Of a stretch of DNA of 64,000 nt, positions 35,712-43,604 are shown piece after piece. Made by a program: the position numbers and the translations under genes. Under the pieces are notes generated by a model. The model was not told the origin of the DNA and did not search any database. It saw only the letters and a program-made list of their open reading frames with translations. Source of the DNA: Vicinamibacterales bacterium (GTDB taxonomy: Bacteria > Acidobacteriota > Vicinamibacteria > Vicinamibacterales > UBA8438). Position 1 is the first letter of the stretch. Each line of letters opens with the position of its first letter. The stretch covers positions 22,594-86,593 of the forward strand of contig CALLXD010000037.1 of the NCBI GenBank assembly GCA_937766455.1. Direction: 5' to 3'.

Positions 35712-36725
35712 ATGCGCCGCGACCGCCCCACGCCATCACTCCTGCTTGCCCTACTCGTCGCTACCGGTTGCGGCGCGGCACCATCGGACGAGAGCGCCGA
35801 GACCCGGGCGTCAGTACCAACGAGGGAGGCCCCCCCGCCGTCGGTGCGGCCCACGGATCCAGACTCGGTCGAACCCCGTGACCCGTCGCGCACCTGGGTG
35901 GTCTTGCTCGGGACCGGCACCCCGGGATCCGAGCCCGACCGTTCGGGCCCGTCGACAGCCATCGTGGCTGGCGGCAACGCGTATCTCATCGACGCCGGGC
36001 CGGGTGTGGTGCGGCGCGCTGCGGCGGGCGCGATTGTCAGCGGGCTGACCGCACTGTATCCGGCAAATCTACGTGTCGCATTCTTCACGCACCTCCACTC
36101 GGATCACACGCTCGGCTATCCGGATCTCATCCTCTCGCCATGGGTGCTGGGACGGTCGGAACCACTACGTGTGTATGGCCCCCCGGGCCTCGACGCCATG
36201 ACGACAGCGCTGCTCCAGGCCTATCAGGAAGATATCCGCGCCCGGGTGGAGGGTCCAGAACAGCTACGTCGGGATCAGCTCGAGGTACAGACGCACGAGG
36301 TGGAGCCGGGGTTGATTTTTGACGACGGCGTCCTGCAGGTGGAAGCGTTCGCCGTGCCGCACGGTACGTGGGAGCACGCCTACGGATTCAAGCTGACGAC
36401 GGCGGACCGTACCGTCGTCATCTCCGGTGACACCGGGCCGTTCGACGGTCTGGCGGAGATCGCCGCCGGAGCGGACGTGTTGATTCATGAGGCCTATGGG
36501 GCCGAGGGACTCCGGGAGCGCGATGCGGACATCCAGCAATATCACGCGTCGGTGCACACCTCGGCCGTCAAGGTGGGCCAGATCGCGGCCCAGGCCGGGG
36601 TCGGAACGGTGATTCTCCACCACCAGTTGCATCTGGGCGGTGAGACGGAAGAGGCCCTCGTAGACCAGGTGCGTCTGAGCTTCGACGGCGAGGTGGCGTA
36701 CGGACACGACCTCGACGTGTTCTAG
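35712..36725 (+). CDS. MBL-fold metallo-hydrolase lipoprotein (RNase Z-like family)
   Basis: A 337-residue protein with a lipobox (LLVATGCGAAP). The metallo-beta-lactamase fold has the FTHLHSDHTLGYPDL motif (two-metal HxHxDH), a later FAVPHGTWEHAYGFK, the ISGDTGPFDGL aspartate strand and VILHHQL as the last histidine. Similarity is to arylsulfatase/RNase-Z-type MBL proteins, but the lipoprotein anchor speaks for an extracytoplasmic hydrolase, not a tRNA enzyme. Substrate unknown. Confidence 0.83.
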   Translation: MRRDRPTPSLLLALLVATGCGAAPSDESAETRASVPTREAPPPSVRPTDPDSVEPRDPSRTWVVLLGTGTPGSEPDRSGPSTAIVAGGNAYLIDAGPGVVRRAAAGAIVSGLTALYPANLRVAFFTHLHSDHTLGYPDLILSPWVLGRSEPLRVYGPPGLDAMTTALLQAYQEDIRARVEGPEQLRRDQLEVQTHEVEPGLIFDDGVLQVEAFAVPHGTWEHAYGFKLTTADRTVVISGDTGPFDGLAEIAAGADVLIHEAYGAEGLRERDADIQQYHASVHTSAVKVGQIAAQAGVGTVILHHQLHLGGETEEALVDQVRLSFDGEVAYGHDLDVF

Positions 36726-36762
36726 TCCCCGGCTAACGGCGCCTCGGCGCCCCGTACGCAGA

Positions 36763-36796
36763 CCGGGCCCGCTGTCCGGTAGGAGAACGGGCCCGG
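36763..36796. terminator. Hairpin between convergent MBL and thioredoxin genes
   Basis: CCGGGCCCG (36763-36771) and CGGGCCCGG (36788-36796) form a 9-bp GC-only stem with a 16-base loop. No T-run follows. It is placed where a bidirectional terminator would be expected. Confidence 0.45.
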
Positions 36797-36819
36797 GCGG
36801 CGTTCCACTACAAGCACGG

Positions 36820-37164
36820 TCAGGTAGTGGCTGGCGCGACATGCTTGTTCAGCAGTTCGGCCAGCTGGTCCTTGCTCGTGACGCCGACCGACGATTCGAC
36901 CACTTCGCCGCCCTTGAAGAGCAACAGCATTGGAATCGACCGGACGCCGTACTTCGACGGGGTGTCGGGGTTGTCGTCGATATTCAACTTGCCCACGGCG
37001 ACGCGCCCCTTGTAGTCCTCCGCCAGCCCGTCAACGGCCGGCGCGATCATGCGGCAGGGACCGCACCACTCAGCCCAAAAATCGACCAGGACCGGAGTAT
37101 CGGACTTCAGGACCGTCTTTTCAAATTCGCCATCGGTGAATGTCTGCGTGTGTTCCGAGGCCAT
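36820..37164 (-). CDS. trxA: Thioredoxin
   Basis: A 114-residue thioredoxin with the standard VLVDFWAEWCGPCRMIAP active site (WCGPC), the cis-proline in RSIPMLLLFKGG, and the usual helix end KDQLAELLNKHV. There is no signal peptide, so it is cytoplasmic. It is a general disulfide reductase. A ribosome site (ggagaa) lies close to the ATG. It is divergent from the M1 peptidase gene. Confidence 0.95.
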   Translation of the reverse strand: MASEHTQTFTDGEFEKTVLKSDTPVLVDFWAEWCGPCRMIAPAVDGLAEDYKGRVAVGKLNIDDNPDTPSKYGVRSIPMLLLFKGGEVVESSVGVTSKDQLAELLNKHVAPATT

Positions 37165-37374
37165 CGTTTGGTTCTCCTTCCACTCACTGCGCCGTCTCGT
37201 ACGCTACTGTCTACTTAGATGCGCCAACGACTGTGACGGTTTCGCACCGCACGGTCGCGGACCGTTCAGTGTACCCCGTTTGCCCTCTGATCTCCTGACT
37301 CCAAGCACACCAGTGCTTCATCAACCCTGAACCAGCCCATGGGCGCCCGACCCCACCGCGTCGTGACATGTGGG

Positions 37375-39284
37375 GTGCGTCATACCTTCCTCGTTTCCAG
37401 TCTCATTTTCTCAACCATGGCTTGTGATCCTCCCTCTTCTGATCCGCCGGCGGCTGCGACCGCCCCCCGACGCCGCACCCCAGGCGCCAACACCCGTCGC
37501 TCATGACGAGCACTCGTATGGCAATCCACGCGAGGTCGTGGTGCGTCATCTCGATCTCGACTGGGATGTGCGGTTCGACCAGCGGACGCTGGACGGCACC
37601 GCCACGCTTGCAGATCGAGCGAGTGTCGGACTCGGCCGACACCCTGCGCCTCGACACGCGGGACCTCTCGATCGCCGCCGTGGAGTTGACCGACGATGGA
37701 ACGCAGTGGTCGCCAGCGACCTTCGTGCTCGGTGAGGCCGATCCCGTGCTGGGCGCCCCCCTCGAAGTGACCCTGTCGCCGAGCGCGACGTCGGTCCGCG
37801 TGACCTATTCCACGAGCCCAGACGCGTCCGGGGTGCAATGGCTGGAGCCCAGTCAGACCGCTGGCAAGCAGCACCCGTTCATGTTCACGCAGTCGCAGGC
37901 CATTCACGCCCGCAGCTGGATCCCGCTGCAGGACTCGCCCGGCGTCCGGGTGACCTACCGCGCGACCGTGCGTACGCCGTCAGCGTTGCGCGCGGTGATG
38001 AGCGCCGCCAACGAGCCTGAGACCCCGCTCGACGGACAGTTCACGTTCGAGATGCGGCAACCGATTCCGTCGTATCTCATCGCGCTCGCCGTGGGTCATC
38101 TCGACTTTCGCGCCATGAGTGCACGCACCGGCGTGTACGGCGAGCCGTCGGTCGTCGACGCGGCTGCGGCTGAATTCGAAGATACCGAAGCGATGATGGC
38201 CGCCACCGAGCGGCTGTATGGGCCGTACCGCTGGGAACGCTACGACCTGCTGGTGTTGCCTCCGAGCTTTCCGTTCGGTGGCATGGAAAACCCGCGACTG
38301 ACGTTCGCGACGCCCACCATCATCGCGGGCGACAAAAGCCTCGTGGTGTTGGTGGCGCACGAGCTGGCGCATTCGTGGTCTGGCAACTTGGTGACGAATG
38401 CCACCTGGCGCGACTTCTGGTTGAACGAGGGCTTCACCGTCTACCTCGAACGCCGCATCCTCGAGGCGGTGTTCGGACGGGCCAGAGTCGATATGGAAGC
38501 CACGCTGGACCGGGCCACCCTGGACGACGAACTAGCGCGGCTGGAGGCCCCTGACCAGATCTTGCATGTCGACCTGAGTGGCCGCGATCCGGACGAGGGC
38601 ATGACACAGGTGCCGTATCTCAAGGGCGAGCTGCTGTTACGGCTCCTTGAGGACACGGTCGGGCGTGCGCGGTTCGACCGCTTCCTGCGTGGATATTTCG
38701 ACCACTTCGCGTTTCGCAGTATCACGACCGGCGACTTCGTCGCCTATCTCCAGGAGGAGCTGTTGACGGGCGTCGAAACCGGCGTGGTCAATGCGCTACG
38801 GCTGGACACCTGGCTCGAAGATCCAGGCTTGCCGGCGAACGCGCCCCGGTCTGAGTCTGACGCGCTGACCCTGGTGGCAGCACAGGCGGAGCGCTGGGCC
38901 AGCGGCGACGTGCCGGCCTCGACCCTGGAGACCGCTGCCTGGACGACGCAGGAATGGCTGCACTTCCTCGCGTCGGTGCCAGACCGCTTGACGGCGGAAC
39001 AGCTGGCGGAACTGGATGCGGCCTTCGGCTTCACCAACATCGGGAACTCGGAGGTGGCCCACTTGTGGCTGTTGACCGCCATCAGGAACCAGTACGTCCC
39101 CGCGTACCCGCGCCTGGAGTCCTATCTGGTAGAAATCGGCCGCCGCAAGCTCATCAAGCCGCTGTACGACGAACTCGCGCTGACTGAAGATGGACGGGCG
39201 CGGGCCGACGCGATCTACGAGCGCGCCAGGCCCGGTTACCACCCCATTGCCGTCTCGTCGATCGACGCCGTATTGGGACGGTAA
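37375..39284 (+). CDS. M1 family aminopeptidase lipoprotein, two frameshifts as printed
   Basis: The printed frame that covers most of the gene (from about 37608) lacks a proper N-terminus. Coding signal is found in two earlier frames: a lipoprotein signal from GTG 37375 (LIFSTMACDPPSS), then DEHSYGNPREVVVRHLDLDW from about 37480. Deleting one C in the run near 37465 and one base near 37608 joins all three. The catalytic part is complete: FPFGGMENPRLT (GxMEN), VAHELAHSWSG (HExxH) and LNEGFTVYLE with the third ligand. The overall layout is that of the leukotriene-A4-hydrolase-like M1 group. It is an anchored, probably periplasmic aminopeptidase. Confidence 0.8.
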
Positions 39285-39294
39285 GGCGCGGCGA

Positions 39295-39600
39295 CTATCC
39301 GCTTGTCGATGGCGCGGAGCTAGGGAGGGTTGATGGATCGGCCGCGGCCGTGCCCTCGCCCTCTTCCTCTTCCGCTTCCTCGGCTGCGATCGCGGCCAGT
39401 CCTTCCACCTGCCACTCATTCAGCGGCTGGGGGCCGGCGATCATGCCCTCAAGGTCGGGATCACCGCCACTGATGGGGGCCGGCGCCGCTTCTTTGCGTT
39501 CTTTCGCGTCCTGCCGTCGGACGTCCTTCATTTTCCGCTGTTCTTGCCGAGCGCGTTCACGTTGCCGTTTCTGCTGGGTTGGGCGTCCACGTGTTGCCAA
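39295..39600 (-). CDS. Small charged protein of unknown function
   Basis: A 101-residue protein. The N-terminal half is strongly basic (RGRPTQQKRQRERARQ, RRQDAKERKE), a pattern seen in small uncharacterised proteins of several Gram-negative groups. The C-terminal half has a glutamate run (AEEAEEEEGEG) and then a Ser/Pro tail. It may bind nucleic acid or ribosome; this is a guess from charge. It lies convergent to the M1 gene, 10 bases away. Confidence 0.55.
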   Translation of the reverse strand: MATRGRPTQQKRQRERARQEQRKMKDVRRQDAKERKEAAPAPISGGDPDLEGMIAGPQPLNEWQVEGLAAIAAEEAEEEEGEGTAAADPSTLPSSAPSTSG

Positions 39601-39827
39601 AATATGACCTCCATGAGCGGGGTGCGGCCCAGCCTGAGCAGACGCGGATCGGTCGAGAACGACGCGCTGTGGGGCAGCGGCTGGAAGACCCCTGGGCTCT
39701 TAAGGCTTGATGGGCGCACCCACCACAAGACCGAAATGAAATCCAGCTATAAGGATACCAGCGCACTGTTTGAAAGGCAAAAATTCAGCGGATACGGGGT
39801 CGCCCGGGGGAAGAGCACGACAGCCAC

Positions 39828-39833
39828 TATAAT
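39828..39833 (+). promoter_or_regulatory. Candidate -10 element (TATAAT) before the DedA-like gene
   Basis: A perfect TATAAT ends 15 bases before the ATG at 39849. No -35 box at the normal spacing. Confidence 0.5.
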
Positions 39834-39848
39834 CAGGCGCTGCTGACC

Positions 39849-40430
39849 ATGGACGGACTCCGCGACACACTTCTGGCGCTCGGCCTCCCGGGCCTGTTTC
39901 TCATCGCACTGCTCGATTCCGCCGGCGTGCCGTTGCCGGGGGGGGTCGATATCGTCCTGATGCTGCTTGCCTGGCAGCAGCCGTCGCGGGCGTTCTTGAT
40001 TGCGTTGGTCGCCGCGGTCGGATCGACCTTGGGATGCCTGGTCCTCTATCGGGTCGGGCTCAAGGGCGGCGAGGTCGCGATGCGCCGGCTTGACCCGTCA
40101 AAGCGGGAGTGGGTCACGGCCAAGGTCCGGGAAAACGACGTCTTGGCGATGCTGGTGGCCGTGCTCGCGCCTCCGCCGCTGCCGACGAAGGTGTTCATGC
40201 TGGTGGCCGGGTGTGTCCGGATGCCGTGGCCACGCTTTGCGCTGGCCGTGTTTGGCGGGCGACTGGTTCGATACGGTGGCGAAGCCTACCTTGCCGTGCG
40301 ACTCGGCGATCAGGCGCTCGCGACCCTCCAGAGCCACTACCCGACGATTGGCGGGGTCCTTGCGTTGGCCGTCATCGCGTATGTCGGGTTTCGGTGGCTT
40401 CGCAAGAGGCGGGCGGCAGACGCGGGCTGA
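39849..40430 (+). CDS. DedA/VTT-domain membrane protein
   Basis: A 193-residue protein of the DedA (SNARE-associated, VTT) family. The first re-entrant helix has FLIALLDSAGVPLPGGVDIVLM, followed by LVAAVGSTLGCLVLYRVGLKGG (the G-x-x-x-G-x-x-x-x-Y-x-x-G-pattern) and a second part APPPLPTKVFMLVAGCVRMPWPRF. DedA proteins take part in lipid carrier flipping and membrane homeostasis. It stands alone, with a 17-base gap to the convergent transketolase-like gene. Confidence 0.87.
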   Translation: MDGLRDTLLALGLPGLFLIALLDSAGVPLPGGVDIVLMLLAWQQPSRAFLIALVAAVGSTLGCLVLYRVGLKGGEVAMRRLDPSKREWVTAKVRENDVLAMLVAVLAPPPLPTKVFMLVAGCVRMPWPRFALAVFGGRLVRYGGEAYLAVRLGDQALATLQSHYPTIGGVLALAVIAYVGFRWLRKRRAADAG

Positions 40431-40446
40431 CGCGTCTGGGCAAGAC

Positions 40447-43008
40447 TCAGAGCGCCTCCAGCGAGTCTTTCTGCCGCTTCAGGCGCGATGCACGGGCTTC
40501 GGCGAACCGGACGATACCCTCATAGATCGACTCCTGGTCGAGATGCGATTCGGCAATCACGTCCGTTTCTGTGCCCCCACTCCTCCAGCGATCGTCAAAA
40601 TCCGCATACAGCGAGTAGTCCTCGGTGAGCGGGCCGAGATTGGGGATGGGCGGCACGCGCTTGGTCATGGTGCTGATGACCATACAGTCATAGCGTGACG
40701 ACGTCGGGAGTACATGGTCCTGATAGGACTCTGGCTGGAAACCGAACAACTCGGTGCTGATGACGGACACGACCCGCACGTTGATGCCTGCCTCGTCGAG
40801 TCGCGGAAGCACCTCCACCAAATTGGTCGTCGAACTGGACCCCTGGACAAACACCGTCCCCATTGGTGCGGCGGCGGAATCGTAGTCGCGGATCAGGTAG
40901 AGCCCTTTTGACGCAGCGTTGAGGTCGGTGTCGGCGAACGTCGAACGATCCGCGACCGGGAAGTCCGGCCGTGCGACATGAATGACGATGATGCCGATCT
41001 CTTTGACTTCGATCGCCTTCTGCGCGGCAGCGAAGTAGCCTGGCGCGACATCGTTGTAGTCCCAAAAATAAAGATTGATCACGTGACCGCGCGGCAGCAG
41101 CGTCCACGTTTGTGGCGCGAAAATCCCAAAGTGTGTCCGGGCATCCGCCGCGGTCTCCGGACCCGAGTGACCGGCGAGCACATGCAGGACCCCGAGTTCG
41201 AACGGGCTATCCTGGTTCATCTGCGAGAACACACGGGCCGGGGTGTACATGAGCGGAGTGAAGGCCCCGTATGTCCCGGAAATACCCCAGACGCCGGCGT
41301 AGGTGTTCGGGTCCGGTGACGCGTTCTGGCTCACCAGTCCCACCATCGTCGACGCGTTGCCCGCTTCCTGAATCGCCGCTTTGAGCCGCGTGCCATACGG
41401 GTTGTCGACCGGGTCGTAGTGACCGAGCAAATTGGCGTTCTCGATGTTGATAGAGCCTGACAGGTCCGCCGCCATCGTCATGAACCGTCCGTCAGTCACG
41501 TAGTTGAGCCACGCGCCGATCTCGCTGATGGCTCGACGGGGTCCCTTCTTCGCACCAGCGTCGTGGAACAGCGTGATCCGCCGCTCAACGTCGTCACCGG
41601 TGTGTGGGTTCCTGACGACGATGTCCTGGGGCGCCGTCGGCAGGTTCTCGACCTTCAGGCGATCATCGAGAAACGGATTGACCGTCGGGTCAATACGTAG
41701 CGAGGGTGTGCGGTCGACGCGCCCGGCGATGTCGACCACGCGACCGGCCACCCATTCCCGCAGTCCGTCACGCTGATCCAGCACCGACATCAGGAGGTCG
41801 ACGTTGGTCTTGAACTGAATCAGTCGTTCCGCGTCGGTGGCCGGCACCCCGTCACGAATGCCAGTGAAGGCGATGCCGTATTTGCTCTCGAATGACTCGG
41901 CCAGCGCCAGGAAATAGCCGCTGTTCATCTTCATCCCATAGGGATGGGATGGATAGCTCACCACCTGGTCCTGTCCGCTGACCTTGCCGTTCTGAGCCGC
42001 CGGCCACCAGCCTTTTGTGGTCGCGCCGACGAGCAACATCGGGCGGCGATCGTCGGCGGGCCAGTCTTCCATGGCCTTCAGCGCGGCGATGACCTGGTCG
42101 AAGTCATTCCCGTCATCGACCTGAAACACGTTCCACCCCCACGACACCCACTGCTGGGCGATGTCGTAGTCGGTATAGCGGGACTTGATCACGCCGCCGA
42201 TCAAGGTGTCATCGATCCCCGCGTTGTTCATCGACAGCAGCACGCGCAACCGCTTCCCAACCTGCTGGGCGAGGGCGATGCTCTTGAGCTCCTGGGCATG
42301 ACCTTCGGTCAGCGCGAACTCCCCCTCGAGGGCCATGATCTTCAGATCCGACGAAGCCCCGATGTAGTCCCAGAACACGGCTTTGCCGGCCGCCGTCGCA
42401 ATACCGATGCCCGAAGGACCGCCATTCACGTCGTTCGTCACGTCGGTGGTTTCAGCGTGACCGGCCAATGAGCGGATACCGCGAATTTTCGCGTCCGCGA
42501 ACAGGGGATGGTCGCTGAGTCCGTTCGTGGCGAGGAGCGTCTTCAGCGCGTCGGCGCCGCGACGGAATCCCAACGCGTCGATGGGCAGGATCGCGACGTT
42601 CGGGTCGACGGCGAAGCGGTCATCGCCGGTCGCGACGTGCTGTCTACGGAGCGCCTCGTAGAGAATCATCCACAGGGCGTAGCAGGTCGGAACGTTGTGA
42701 CCGCCGGAGAGCATGAACTTGTCTGAATAGGGAAACTTCGGGTCACGGAGGTCGTACCGTAATCCGCCCAGTTCAGGACCAGCCAGGTGGCACGCGACGT
42801 TGTACGGCGTGTATGCCAGTGGCCCCCCGAAGTGCCCCGTCTGGGCATAGTTGCCCATCAGACACAGGTTCATCGCCGTCAGGAAGGCGATGTCATCGAA
42901 GCGCTCGCGCCCATAGTCAGGAAGGTCGATGGCGTGCGCCTCGAGGGTGTCCTTCGAGGTGACGGTATGCAGCGTGACGCTCTGGCGACCGATAGCGGGT
43001 GTTGTCAT
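40447..43008 (-). CDS. Transketolase-like thiamine-diphosphate enzyme
   Basis: An 853-residue protein with N-terminal ThDP-binding, middle pyrimidine and C-terminal parts as in transketolases. GHFGGPLAYTPYNVACHL and DKFMLSGGHNVPTCYALW match the transketolase opening. The ThDP-magnesium motif is changed: GEFALTEGHAQE replaces the GDG-x-MEG-x-x-HE form, so the metal-binding Asp is Glu here, with NNAGIDD as the Asn part. The protein is also longer than the usual 650-700 residues. It may use another sugar or ketoacid. The neighbour is a small exported protein on the same strand 124 bases upstream, so it is probably its own unit. Confidence 0.8.
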   Translation of the reverse strand: MTTPAIGRQSVTLHTVTSKDTLEAHAIDLPDYGRERFDDIAFLTAMNLCLMGNYAQTGHFGGPLAYTPYNVACHLAGPELGGLRYDLRDPKFPYSDKFMLSGGHNVPTCYALWMILYEALRRQHVATGDDRFAVDPNVAILPIDALGFRRGADALKTLLATNGLSDHPLFADAKIRGIRSLAGHAETTDVTNDVNGGPSGIGIATAAGKAVFWDYIGASSDLKIMALEGEFALTEGHAQELKSIALAQQVGKRLRVLLSMNNAGIDDTLIGGVIKSRYTDYDIAQQWVSWGWNVFQVDDGNDFDQVIAALKAMEDWPADDRRPMLLVGATTKGWWPAAQNGKVSGQDQVVSYPSHPYGMKMNSGYFLALAESFESKYGIAFTGIRDGVPATDAERLIQFKTNVDLLMSVLDQRDGLREWVAGRVVDIAGRVDRTPSLRIDPTVNPFLDDRLKVENLPTAPQDIVVRNPHTGDDVERRITLFHDAGAKKGPRRAISEIGAWLNYVTDGRFMTMAADLSGSINIENANLLGHYDPVDNPYGTRLKAAIQEAGNASTMVGLVSQNASPDPNTYAGVWGISGTYGAFTPLMYTPARVFSQMNQDSPFELGVLHVLAGHSGPETAADARTHFGIFAPQTWTLLPRGHVINLYFWDYNDVAPGYFAAAQKAIEVKEIGIIVIHVARPDFPVADRSTFADTDLNAASKGLYLIRDYDSAAAPMGTVFVQGSSSTTNLVEVLPRLDEAGINVRVVSVISTELFGFQPESYQDHVLPTSSRYDCMVISTMTKRVPPIPNLGPLTEDYSLYADFDDRWRSGGTETDVIAESHLDQESIYEGIVRFAEARASRLKRQKDSLEAL

Positions 43009-43131
43009 GAAGATGGCCTCGAAGGGGGAATCCCCACACGGGATGCCGCATCATATCCCCCGCGTGGGCTGCATGCCACAGATTCGGGCTTCACGAGGCC
43101 ACTTGTCACCACGCCCAGGACGAGCGGGGAC

Positions 43132-43584
43132 TCACCAGTGCCAGGTCCAGGTGGCCTGGAGGTAATCGTCCTGCCGGATCCCGTACAAGAACAGGTCGTC
43201 CACCGGCACGTGCACGAAACCGCGGAACTCGAGGTCGAGTGTGGAGTGGTCGCCGACGCGGCGACTTGCTTCGACGTTGATGAAACTGGCGCCGCTCTCC
43301 CGGTCAATCGCCGCACCACCGAGAATTGCGGTGCTCTGGACGTCGTTGAGCGCGAGGCGTGCGCCGACAAAGACGTCGTCCTCCAGCGGGGTCAGGGCCA
43401 AAGCGTCGCGTTCGTCGAACGCGTATTCGGTCAACACTCCTAGATCGATTCCGCTGGCCCGCAGATTGCCAAACGTGTATTCAAAGCCGCCGGTGTCAGG
43501 AGCGGCCTGCGCGGTCGCAAGCCCGGCACACGCGCACAGCCCCCACAGTGCAACGGCGGCCGGAAAGACGGGAAGTCTTCTCAT
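43132..43584 (-). CDS. Hypothetical exported protein downstream of the M16 peptidase
   Basis: A 150-residue protein with a signal peptide (FPAAVALWGLCACAGLATAQA). The mature part alternates polar and hydrophobic residues (DDVFVGARLALNDVQSTAILGG, STLDLEFRGFVHVPVDDLFLYG), as in outer-membrane beta-strands, and ends with an aromatic residue (TWTWHW), which is typical of beta-barrel proteins. It may be an outer-membrane barrel of about 8 strands. ATG 43584 follows GAAAGG. It lies 20 bases after the M16 gene. Confidence 0.62.
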   Translation of the reverse strand: MRRLPVFPAAVALWGLCACAGLATAQAAPDTGGFEYTFGNLRASGIDLGVLTEYAFDERDALALTPLEDDVFVGARLALNDVQSTAILGGAAIDRESGASFINVEASRRVGDHSTLDLEFRGFVHVPVDDLFLYGIRQDDYLQATWTWHW

Positions 43585-43604
43585 AAAGAGACCTTTCAAC
43601 CGTT

